Origin: Spongospora subterranea f. sp. subterranea
Lineage: Eukaryota > Endomyxa: Phytomyxea > Phytomyxea > Plasmodiophorida
DNA: 64,000 nucleotides
Reading direction: 5' to 3'
Assembly (NCBI GenBank): GCA_049724395.1
Contig: JAUGWO010000042.1
Location: 310,001-374,000, forward strand
How positions within the stretch are numbered: position 1 is the stretch's first letter; the number at the start of each line of letters is the position of its first letter. This document shows positions 10,606 to 20,677 of the stretch, in pieces. The translations under genes were made by a program, and so were the position numbers. The notes under the pieces were generated by a model. The model was not told the DNA's origin. It did not search any database and saw only the letters and a list, made by a program, of their open reading frames with translations.

Positions 10606-12543
10606 ATGAGCTCGGTAAGAGCGCTGCGTCTATTGACTAGACAAAGCAATGCTCTGCATTGCTCCCCGTATTCCACTGGCTTCCGGATATCGCATCATCC
10701 GTTGCGCCCGTCTTCTGTGCTCTCTCGTCCTGTTTATTTACACTGCGCTAGACGATTTCTGTCAACTGATTCAACAGATTCTAAAAACGGAAAGCAAACT
10801 CGCTTGGAAGTCATTAAAGGTGTGTTGGTCCACTACTGGAACGGCTCGAAACTTTTAGCTGCAAATGTATCTACCGCCGCGAAACTCGTACGTAAATCGA
10901 CCACCGGAGAGAAACTCAGCAGGAGAGAAAGAAAATTGTTAGCAATTACGGCTGCAGACTTAGCTCGACTTGTGCCGTTTGCTTTCTTTGTTATAATCCC
11001 TTTCATGTAAGTGGACCTTTTTCCGATATTTTGGTTAGTTTCTCATGCTTTTTAGGGAGTTACTGCTGCCATTTGCATTGATGCTTTTTCCGAATATGCT
11101 TCCATCTACTTTTCAGGACAAGCATAAGAAAGAGGAGAACATGAAGAAACAGTTGAAATTGCGATTGGAGCTTGCTGAATTTTTACAAGAAACAACTGAG
11201 GTGGTGGCGAAAGATATAGAAAAACGGTCAAATAATTCTCAAGAAGCGAAAGAAAAAGCGGAGAGGTTGATCCGGTTGCTTGGCAGAGTGCGGCAAGGAA
11301 AATTTGTCACAAACGATGATCTGCGGGAACTAGCATCTTTGTTTGAAGACCAATTCACTCTTGAACATCTATCACGCGAACAACTTCTCAGTTTGTGTCG
11401 TTACATGGGGTTGCCAACGTACGGAACAGAAACGCGTCTACGTTATGAGCTTCTCAAGAGACTGGACGACATTCGAGATGACGATCGTGCAATCATTGAG
11501 GAAGGAGGAATATTCTCTTTAAATCTTCCTGAGCTACGTTCCGCAGTTCAGCATCGCGGCATGCGAGCGTTAGGTGTTGACGAAATAATTTTGAAAAGCC
11601 AACTGCAGAGCTGGCTTGATCTTTCGTCGAATAAGTCAATTCCGCCACTTCTTCTCATCCTTTCACGGGTGTTTACTTTGAACCAAACGGAGAATCCAGC
11701 AGCTATGGAAGCAATCAAGTCAACATTAGCACAATTTGATGAAAAGATTGTTGAGGAGGCGATTGATGAAACTTTGAAACCAGATGGTCATGCAGAGAAG
11801 CTTGAAGACGTCAAATTCCAGCTTGAATTACTTAAAGAAGAGGAGGCTGATAAGAAAGCCAAGCAGGTAAAAGACGTTGCAGGTGAAAGTCGGGCTAACA
11901 GCAACGAGGTTATTTCGGGATGAATCGGATCCGGAAACGTTATCCAAGATCAAAGATATTGGCGAAGATTTGGCGGTTTTATCAGACGAAAGCGCTGTGG
12001 TTCAAGAAAGGGAAAAATTGCAGCAGCTGACAGCCAAATGGAAAGACGGTGGTTCTTCGGCCAAAGAGCCTACTGTTATTGTTGCGCCGAAGACGACTAA
12101 ACTTGACATAAAGGAGAAATCGTCGGCGAAAGAAGCCGACCCGGCGATATCTGAAATTGAAAACGAAAAGACCATACAAACAAGGTTGCAACAAAAAATT
12201 GGTAACATGCTGGCTGAATTACGCGCCGATATTGACAAAGCGGATTCGAAGATTGGCGATAAGCTAAACGTCCTTGATCGAGATCATGATGGGGTGGTGA
12301 GTGTCAACTTCTTTTTTTTAGTGGTTTCACTGCTTGCTGACCGGCTTTACCTAGATGTCTTACGACGAGGTTGTAAGTGCACTAAAGAACAGCCTCAAAG
12401 ATTGCAAGACTGATGAAGAAGCTCGCGAAATTGTAAAAAAACTAGACATCAAGAAAGATGGAAAAATTGATACTGAAGAGCTTCGAGAATTCATTCGTAA
12501 ATCTAACGGAGCTTCAAATGGCGGATCTGCATCATCGAGATGA
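10606..12543 (+). CDS. LETM1: LETM1, mitochondrial inner-membrane cation/proton antiporter
   Basis: The N-terminus (MSSVRALRLLTRQ..., Arg/Ser-rich, few acids) fits a mitochondrial presequence. A helix interrupted by an intron at 11007-11055 rebuilds PFMELLLPFALMLFPNMLPS, the LETM1 signature around the single TM segment. The RBD-like region follows with LSREQLLSLCRYMGLPTYG, then long coiled coils. The C-terminus holds an EF-hand split by an intron at about 12298-12354 (DRDHDGV joined to MSYDEVV) and a second EF-like loop DIKKDGKIDTEEL. LETM1 exchanges K+/Ca2+ for H+ and keeps matrix volume. One +1 frame discontinuity occurs near 11867-11925: either a 16-nt GT...AG intron at 11867-11882 or one extra A in an AAAA run. 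Confidence 0.92.
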
Positions 12544-12686
12544 TAAACTTAAGTAGTACTTTATTGGAGCAAAATAAATTGTCCAGAGTTTTTTGTGTCA
12601 GCCGTTGGGAGCGTCCATTTATCCATATCTGGTCTCTCAAACATATAACACGTCCAGAGTGGTGTGCAGGATTCTCATAAATACTG

Positions 12687-12797
12687 TAGCTGGCGAATAC
12701 TTTGGCCAGGGCTTTGAGGCATTTAGCTGGCGAATACTTTGGCCAGGGCTTTGAGGCATTTAGCTGGCGAATACTTTGGCCAGGGTTTTAAGGCATT
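12687..12797. repeat. 37-bp tandem repeat, three copies
   Basis: Three consecutive 37-bp units begin TAGCTGGCGAATACTTTGG (12687-12723, 12724-12760, 12761-12797). The first two look identical and the third has a few changes near its end. The array sits in the 395-bp gap between LETM1 and TMEM147, which otherwise shows no gene. Confidence 0.9.
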
Positions 12798-12938
12798 TAA
12801 ATATGGTAGATGGCGGTTGAGTAGTGGTTGGTAACCTGCGGTTTCAAAGTCCTGGTTGCGTGACGGTCCTGAGACCGAGGGATCAGTATTATCAGGTGGT
12901 CAACAACAAATTGACTTTCCAGAATTTGTTGGACCACT

Positions 12939-13562
12939 ATGACTCTCTTTCATTTCATTAACTGTGCTGCCCTTGCCGTTGGTCCACATGTTATTCTACA
13001 ACAGGCACAAGAACAGAACCGACGGTTGTCGTTGATGGGGTTCATGGCGTTCATCACGACACAGTTCCTTCGAATTGTTTTGGTTGCACCTATCATTGAT
13101 ATCGCACCAGCTGTTGTCTCACGATGCTGTGATATAGTTGGTTTTTATATCATAATCTCTGTTTTGGCACCTCGCAATCCTACAACACTTGCCATTTCGT
13201 GGTCGTTTGCAGATTCTTTTTGCTCCAATGCCCTTCATCAGTATCATCTGCTCCGCTCAAGTGAATTCGATTGGTCAACCTTCGGATTGGCATTGTTTTC
13301 GAACACTACCCTGTTTATAATTGTTAGCTTGGCTTTAAGCATAACAAGTCTTCGTCGCAGTCCAAAGAATCTGCCATCTTTTTGCTGTCTCGCATTCAGC
13401 GTTGGCATGTTCATATTCAGCCCTTCACTCATTTCGGTTGTCGACGATCGTCATCCTGTTCTTCCCCACACTATCATTATATTCGCTTCGTTAATAATGG
13501 TTATTTTGGCGAATATTGTTTATTCTGCAGTTGATGGATCCAATGTCAAGAAGGTCAAATAA
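12939..13562 (+). CDS. TMEM147: TMEM147, ER translocon-associated membrane protein
   Basis: A single 207-residue exon begins MTLFHFINCAALAVGPHVI, matching the diagnostic MTLFHF-NC-ALA start of TMEM147. It keeps the central block CCDIVGFYIIIS ... SWSFADSFCSNAL and SSEFDWSTFGLALFSNT (family GIEFDW ... SIDSN). About seven hydrophobic segments are visible and the length is close to the human protein (224 aa). In animals TMEM147 joins nicalin and NOMO in a complex at the Sec61 translocon for multipass membrane proteins. No introns are needed. It follows LETM1 on the same strand. Confidence 0.88.
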   Translation: MTLFHFINCAALAVGPHVILQQAQEQNRRLSLMGFMAFITTQFLRIVLVAPIIDIAPAVVSRCCDIVGFYIIISVLAPRNPTTLAISWSFADSFCSNALHQYHLLRSSEFDWSTFGLALFSNTTLFIIVSLALSITSLRRSPKNLPSFCCLAFSVGMFIFSPSLISVVDDRHPVLPHTIIIFASLIMVILANIVYSAVDGSNVKKVK

Positions 13563-14539
13563 ATCAATCAATGTTCAAATTTGCACACATGATGACGCGT
13601 TAATATTCTGAATTGTACCTATTGCTGCATGGCAGTATTTCAAAACTGGAAGAGGTACGTAAACTTGTGGATATGTTGGTGCGAAGCTTGAATATACAAA
13701 ATGTTTGTAAAAATTATGTTTGCGTTGGGGCCACTTTTGCATTGCTCGTGAGCTCAGTTCAATCGTCACAATCAGGGGACAGGCTCGCAAGTGTTTTCGC
13801 TATATCGACAATTACTCGATGAAAATGGTCAATATCTTAGCATGAAGCAGGTGGGATTCGCTGCGAAAATATCGTTGACAACAATCAGTATCAAGCTTAT
13901 AATGGAAGAATGGTAAAACTTTTTGATATCAAACTGGATGACTGAAGATCTCTATTTGCAAATCGTTCAATTCGCATTATTCGAATCGATTTCCACCTGC
14001 TTCATGCTAAGATAAGACCATTTTCCATTGAGTAAGCGTTCATATAGCGAAAACCGTTGCTAGCGTGTTGACTGATTGTGGCTATGGAAACTGAGTCAAA
14101 TGCCTCCTGGCAACATCGCTCCCAGGCCTTGGTATATTAGTGGCAGTATTGTCTCAATACCTTATCACTTGTCCCCAATACGTGTAATTGAAGTGAAAAT
14201 TTGAGAAACGGTTTCGGTGAGCCATTCATGTTGCTCCTGAAAGCCTGGTTGCTGACTAATAGGTTCCTGGCGCTTTTCAACAATAAACTGCTTGAAGGCC
14301 ACAAACCAACGCTCCTGTAAAATTATTCTGCAGCCTTTCTGCTACCCTTCTCCATTCACCATAACAGTGCTCGACTTTCACACCGTCTAAAAAGTGCCAT
14401 CCTGGACTTGTAAATTTTACGTTTTTTTTTCCACCATCGCTCATGTTTAAGCGGTTTGATACCAAAACATCAAAGCAAATGCAAGGTGGTTGGCGGAATT
14501 ATCAGATTACGAGAGCAACCAGGATGTAGGAATTTAAAC
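13563..14539. other. Intergenic stretch dominated by an inverted repeat
   Basis: No gene is recognised in this stretch. The only structure seen is the 62-bp inverted repeat at 13793-14054. Short frames on both strands lack any family signal. Confidence 0.4.
13793..14054. repeat. Imperfect inverted repeat, 62-bp arms
   Basis: The left arm 13793-13854 starts GTTTTCGCTATAT. The right arm 13993-14054 is its reverse complement with several mismatches, concentrated in the middle. The spacer is 138 bp and continues to pair weakly. This could be a decayed MITE-like element or a long RNA hairpin. No target-site duplication is obvious. Confidence 0.75.
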
Positions 14540-14940
14540 AGCGGCATCTTGCGATTTTTTGCTGGTCGCCTGGGTGGAGCGATTCTCGCTGAAATCAAGA
14601 GGTATCTGAAATGATTAATGTGATTGATACACGGTTCCCCACCCATGCTCCTCGTGTCCAGGCGAGAGGGCAGCCTCAGCGTACCGGTGAAACAACAGGA
14701 ACTGGGCAGTGTAATTCCATCCATATCCAGAAAAACCTATAAATGAGGCATAACCTATGCCGTTATTTTCACGTTCAAAACTCATGGCATCTGCCCAGAC
14801 TTTTACAGCAGAACCAACCGGTGTCGATTTCATTGGTGGCGAGCAGTGGGCTGCCCCGCAAAATACTGCAACTGACAAAATATGTGCGGCGCGGCCATGA
14901 CGTTGGTGGACAGTACAACACTGTCACAACAATTGCACGC
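14540..14940 (-). CDS. Unrecognised coding fragment, possibly secreted
   Basis: The minus strand reads HILSVAVFCGAAHCS followed by a soluble-looking stretch (VWADAMSFERENNGIGYASF, FSGYGWNYTAQFLLF) with an N-glycosylation-type NYT. Coding-like sequence also occurs downstream at 14610-14540 after a possible intron. The hydrophobic start might be a signal peptide. No family is recognised and the 5' end is not resolved. It would be divergent from the phosphoenolpyruvate mutase gene. Confidence 0.3.
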
Positions 14941-15134
14941 ACCGCTTCAGAGCCAGGGGCCCTTGGTTATGCGTTACAAACTGAGGGTCGTTGTGAGTTG
15001 TGACTCGCAAACAATATCCCGCTTTGGATATAGAGTTGAGGTGACTCCGGGGATATATAATACCATTGGTCACATTGGCATTGCTTGTGATAGTTTGAAT
15101 ATTTACAATAATCATATACTGATAACCATCAACA

Positions 15135-16302
15135 ATGATCCGCTCTTTAACCGGCGCCGGTTTCCGTATGTTTACCCGGGGTAGTGGCAAACGCTACCTT
15201 CAAACGACTCCAAGGAAAACTACTATGTTGAAGAATTTATTGTCAAGTCCGAATCTTGACTTTATTATGGAAGCGCATGACGGATTAAGTTCAAAAATTG
15301 TCGAAGAAGCTGGATTCAAAGGAATTTGGGGGTCAGGACTTTCAATTTCAGCATCAATGGGCGTTAGAGACAGTAATGAAGCTACATATACACAAGTTAG
15401 TCATGCCAGATTACTGTACGTTGCTGATTCGTTAATCAAGTTCCTAGGTTGTCGAAGTCCTTGAGTTCATGAGTGACGCAACCAAAATTCCAAGTAAGTG
15501 TCCATCAGCTGTCTGCAAACATGGCTAATCATTTCTTTGTTCAGTTCTTCTAGGTAAATATTCAAAACACACTTAATATTTTTTACAGATGTGATTTGCA
15601 GATGGCGACACAGGGTACGGTAATTTCAACAATGCTCGTCGGTTAGTGTCTAAGCTAGAGTCTCGTGGCATCGCTGGAGTATGTCTGGAGGATAAACTCT
15701 TTCCAAAGTCGAATTCTTTGTTATCTGATTCATTGCAACCTCTGGCCGACATCGAGGAGTTTTGCTTGAAAATTAAGGCTTGTAAGGACACCCAAAAAGA
15801 TCCAGACTTTCAAGTTGTTGCGCGTGTCGAGGCATTCATTGCTGGATGGGACGTGAACGAAGCATTGAAGCGCGCAGAAGCTTACAGAAATGCTGGCGTT
15901 GATGCAATTTTGATACACTCGAAACAGGATGACGGAGCTGAGATAACATCTTTCTTGGATGCTTGGGAGTAAGTTGCGCCATTTTTGAGACGGTGCTGGC
16001 AAAATTTATACAGTGTTTATAGAGCACGCCATCCAATTGTCTTGGTGCCTACAAATTATTATCAAATACCTACAAGCCATTGGCGCGAAAAAGGCGTCAA
16101 TCTGATCATCTGGGCTAATCATAACCTCAGGGCATCTATTGCAGCGCAGCAGGCGATATCTAAACAAGTTTTCGCAGAGCAATGTTTGAACAATGCTGAG
16201 GAAAGGATTTGCTCCGTCAAAGAAGTGTTTCGGTTGCAGAATCAGCATGAATTAACTGCTGCCGAAAAGAGATACCTCCCAAACGTAACGCGACGAGCTT
16301 GA
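15135..16302 (+). CDS. PEPM: Phosphoenolpyruvate phosphomutase
   Basis: Five exons (15135-15395, 15448-15493, 15545-15553, 15602-15968, 16023-16302) join in phase to 320 residues. The protein converts phosphoenolpyruvate to phosphonopyruvate, the first step of C-P bond (phosphonate) synthesis. Family signatures are all present: [71 protein letters not shown] (mobile catalytic loop), [31 protein letters not shown], and a C-terminal [15 protein letters not shown]. An N-terminal extension of about 25 residues rich in Arg, Thr and Gly suggests organelle targeting. The third exon is only 9 nt and encodes part of ILLD, the conserved strand before the Mg-binding Asp. No phosphonopyruvate decarboxylase or aminotransferase gene is in this window. 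Confidence 0.95.
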
Positions 16303-16371
16303 TCAAACACAACTTGATAACAAAAAGGCAGTTATTGTATTAAACGACAACCAATTTGGCAATCCATAGAC

Positions 16372-19227
16372 TCATGAACCAGTAAGCGTACGACGATCCT
16401 CAAAGAAAATGGAATTCGACTGCCACTCAATGTCCCGTTTGAGATAGCTTAAAGCGGCAATGTTAAAACCAAGTAGATCTTTCTGTGCTCGTAACTGCTC
16501 CCGCATCCCTTGCTTTAATGAAGACAAAAGCGTGAGCATATCGTTAGATGCAATCATACGCTGATGGTGCAGCTGAATAAGAAACATTGCACATCGGACA
16601 CACAATTCCGTGCCGTCGTCTCCAGCACATATAATCTCCTCTAGCAAAACCATTAACCGTTTCGCGTATGCAAATGGCAGGACCATAAGAATAATATCCA
16701 GTTCGCTTGGGCGGGAGGCCCTTAAGACTTTCAGCAAAAAGGCAGAAGAAGGCAACCCCAATAACATTAGATGTGGAATATGCTTTTTCTTTGATAACGT
16801 TGCCTCAGCCAAGGCGGCTTTGTCAGCTTCAATAAAGTCAATTGCTTCCATTAACCGCTCACCGGTCTTTACGGTTCCAGTAGTTGTTACTTCAAGAGCA
16901 GGAACTGATTCAAACGTGCTAGGGTCCGGTAAGCCAGAATTGGGCAATGCTCCAATTTTTCCAGCAGGCTTAGCAATGGCAGCTTCTTCAAATGCCTCCT
17001 CGAGGCGATTTTCTCTTTCCACATCGAGAAAAACTGAAATCCCGAATAAATTAAAGATTAATCATAATACGCACAACAACCAACTTACTTTGTTGCTCCG
17101 TCTGCGACCACTTGCGGATGGATCTATCATTGCCAACGCTAACCAGCGTTTGGCCTGACTTGGAAACAGCAAGGCCCCAAATCTCCGAATGATGACCTTC
17201 AAGCGAAAATACATGCTCAAATTTATCAACATCCCAAAAACGGATCTGGCAGATTGACTCATGGTTAATGGCACAAATTCAAAACGTATGAATGCATTAC
17301 CTGTTTATCCTTGCTGCATGTGAAAACGTAGTGAGTGTCAGGCAAAAATTTTACAGACATAACACTGTCATCATGTGCAAGTAGAGATTTATGACAGTCG
17401 CCAAAATCGAGTCCCCAAATTTTCAAACTCTTGTCGGCACCTGCTGAGCAAAGCAGAGTGCCATCTGAACTAATATCCATGGACAGGACAGGAAGCTTGT
17501 GCCCATATAGAGACAAGAAAAACTTCAAAGAATCCTCATGAAAAACCTAATGGACGACTTTTTAGAATAATAACCAGAAATCTTGGAATGGTAAGGTACC
17601 TTGATTGTAGAGTCTAACAGAGATGCTGCAATATATTTACCGTTAGGGCTGAACTTCACGCACATGACATCATCGACCAAACGAAGAGTTCGTGTGTGGA
17701 CGAACCCAAGCGTCTTCTTCCTTTTTTTTGTCACTGTGTCTTCACTATCAACAAGTTCAAAAGCCCAGAACTTGACTTCTTTGTCTGCACCACCAGTGGC
17801 AAATCCGCAACCATTGGGGTGCATGTCCATTGACCAGACAGCCCCAGTGTGGGCCTTAACACGTTGGGTAATTTCAGCAGCCCCTATTGAATACAGTTCG
17901 AGATCACCAGTTTTAGTGCCAACGAGAACATGTTGATCTCCCGGAACAAAGGCGCAGCAAAGACCATATCCCGAAGATAACGTTCGAATAGACTTATGAC
18001 TCTGCAAGTTCCATACTTTGATAGAGCCATTGGAAACAGTTGCCTGAAAATCTGTGGATTAGTTAACACAAAAAACATCAATGAGGAACGCACCAAAACG
18101 GTTTCATCTCGACTAAGAGAAGCGGCACGGACGCCTCCTCTGTGCCCACCATCTTCTAGCATATGGCACGGGTGTAGCACTGTTGCTTCCGTGCTTAGTC
18201 CTTTTAGATTATAGACGTGAATGGCGTTGTTAGCTAGACCGATGGCGAACTTATTCGCAGAAAAGGCGAAGGATCTCTGATTACTCTCAGTACGAACTAT
18301 ATTTAAATGCTCGAGGGCATCTTTGGGCAATACTTGTGGGATCGCGGGAGCTGCATCGCAAATAGAATCATCGGATGGGCGGTTTTCCCTGGCTCTTTTC
18401 AACCTTCGAGTGATGTGTTTCTTCATGGCAGCTTCAGATCGCAACTGCCAGAGCTCCAATACCTTTCCGGTTCCCTGAACTCCAAGGAAATTTCCATGAA
18501 AGCGAACTTGACTGATCCTTGATGTGTCGTTACGTAAGATTGGGCCAATAAGCTTAACTTCATCTGCTTGAATTTCCCAAAGGTAAAGTTCCGCTTCACT
18601 TGCTCCTGAAACTAGATACTTCATCTGAGAATCGACATCCAAACTCCAAACTTCGTTCCGATGACCAGTAAGCGTCTGAACACAATGTTGCGTGTCCATT
18701 TCCCAGACTTTGATAAATGTGTCTTTGGAAGCGGATAGGAGTCGATTATTGACGAAGCAGATATCAGTGATGGCGGAGACATGTCCTCGTAGACGATATA
18801 ACCCCGTTTGACTAATGATATCCCATACGATGATATCGGTATCATTACTACCCGAACCCAGTCGAGACCCATCACTGCTCACTCGCAGACAGGTCACTCC
18901 TGATTTATGGCCATGCAGTGCCACCTTACACTGACCGGATCGGATATCCCATATGCGGATAGACCCGTCCGAATACCCAACCGCCACCTGGTTGTCGTCA
19001 GGGAACGCGGCGATCGCACTCACCGAGATTGGCTTCTTGCCTGGATTTTCCTTCGGGGGACAGAAGCTGGACACAAGAACACCCTGTTTCACATTCCAAA
19101 CTTGTAGCGCTTCAACTGCGCCGCAAATTGCCAATCTACCAGCTTTGTCAAGTATAACACTGCTTGATGGGCTAAAGATTACACCAAACGCAGCCGTTTG
19201 TTCATACCGTAAATAAGCTTTCACCAT
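16372..19227 (-). CDS. WDR3: WDR3 / UTP12, UTPB subunit of the SSU processome
   Basis: A long WD40 protein begins [20 protein letters not shown], the characteristic WDR3/Utp12 start. Repeats follow with WD dipeptides ([45 protein letters not shown]). A second propeller contains [32 protein letters not shown] and [20 protein letters not shown]. The C-terminal Utp12 domain (17022-16372) is helical and ends after [13 protein letters not shown]. Introns of 40-60 nt separate exons at about 18090-18040, 17600-17550, 17270 and 17080-17030. Within UTPB it coats the pre-rRNA 5' ETS and is needed for 18S rRNA maturation. The gene converges with the mutase gene, 70 bp apart. Confidence 0.95.
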
Positions 19228-19372
19228 ATTCGGTTTTGACGCGAATTTGGCAGTGAAAAAGCAAACATCAGATTCTTCTTGTCGGAATCCGTCACGGACT
19301 TTTTGAAGTCCGTGAAATAAAAATGTATATCAGCTCAATTTATACAAGGAAAAAAGACCATTAAATTATCAA

Positions 19373-19753
19373 TTATTCTGCTGGGGATATCAACTGCTCA
19401 GGTGCCGAGGAACCCATTGCTCTGGTAAAACTCTGCAGTACAACGGTGAAGTCAATGTAAGCTTGCGAATCGATGAGACTCTCTTCTTGTTCTTCCCTTA
19501 GAATCTGAACAAAGGTCTGATTGAATATACCTCTATTGCACGCGAATACTGATGGCGGCATTCTATCTTTAGTGGGAATAGTTCTGATTTGTTGATGCTC
19601 GTTGGCCTGGCGTACCTATACTCGCATTTTTGAATCACAATAATGAAATAATCGAATAGTGTGATACTTTCTCCATCACTGCGGCAATGTTTAAACCTGA
19701 TTCTCCCTCTGAACTATTACCATCTTGGCGGCATAAGGACTTAACTTGAGCAT
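19373..19753 (-). CDS. Small conserved-looking protein, one intron
   Basis: Exon 1 (19753-19697) reads MLKLSPYAAKMVIVQRENQ and joins in phase across an 81-bp GT-AG intron (19696-19616) to VRQANEHQQIRTIPTKDRM and a helical tail with QILREEQEESLIDSQAYIDF. The product is 99 residues, soluble, without Cys pairs or membrane segments. I do not recognise it. It sits 146 bp upstream of WDR3 on the same strand. Confidence 0.55.
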
Positions 19754-19895
19754 TATTGGATACAGACGACCTGTACGAGAAGTTTGCGAATTAGTAGGTG
19801 TATATGCTTAATCAATGTGAATTACGCTGAATGATCAAGGTTGCTATACGATCCATTTAATTTCCAAGGAATAACCGGCCTGTCTTTTGTCTCAG

Positions 19896-20310
19896 ATGGC
19901 CTTTTGGACAATGAAGGGATACGCCTCGGCTTTGAGATCCGTACGCGCTGCATCAACGTCTTTACATCTTGCATGGGCTCAATCGATCCTATTCCGTGCC
20001 AGCGGCCCTCCCTACAAACCTAACGAAAGATATGCACGATGATGACATTAACAGTTTACCATCAAGAGCCAGTAGTGTTTGTCACCGTCTCATTAAGTCA
20101 CTATACTCTTGATAACAGCCAGTCATTGGACCAGGCAAGTGCTCGAGTAACAGAACTTGAGGTAATTTATCAACATTTTTGCAATGATTTCTTGAATATT
20201 TTTGATTTTTTCTTTACAGTAAAGACATGCACAACGTTATCAGCGATCGTGGTCCAAACATGGCAAAATCTGATTGCTATTTGTACGCTGTCGCAATAAA
20301 AGCAGGGCAT
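19896..20310 (+). CDS. Possible small split gene, function unknown
   Basis: Coding-like pieces on the plus strand read MAFWTMKGYASALRSVRAAS (19896 onward, after a TTTTGTCTCAG acceptor-like site) and, further on, KDMHNVISDRGPNMAKSDC (ending near 20310). Both look like exon ends of a short gene, but I could not join them with confidence. The Arg/Ala/Ser-rich first piece could be a targeting peptide. The remaining sequence to 20677 shows nothing else. Confidence 0.2.
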
Positions 20311-20677
20311 GTTTATTAATCTATAAAAAAAAAGGAAAGGGTTCCTTTGAGTTAAGCATCATTACCATGCATTTACAGAGATGTGCTGGTATAGGAAAAG
20401 GGTGCAGAACACAGAATCAACCACATTGGACGAATGTCCGTTTACTGGAATTTCAATAAATGTCCTTCTTCGAATCCTGCAAGTTGCAATGAGTTGCGAC
20501 TTGTTTGAAGTTGCCACCAGTGATTCTCTCATTTCGCTTCACCGTTCCGATAGAGGGTACAGTGTCATCCCCGTCACGGCGCATTTTTTTGGTTCCACTT
20601 GGCTGATCTCTTGGTCTCAGCCCTTTGTGCAAACACGAGTCTGTGAGTGAGATATAGATAACCTGTGTCATCGGTCA

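Noticed and set aside
11867-11882. 16-nt intron in LETM1 as an established fact
   Set aside because: A one-base homopolymer over-call in AAAA explains the frame change equally well; left as an open alternative.
12687-12797. CRISPR-like array
   Set aside because: The units are contiguous with no spacers and the genome is eukaryotic; it is a plain tandem repeat.
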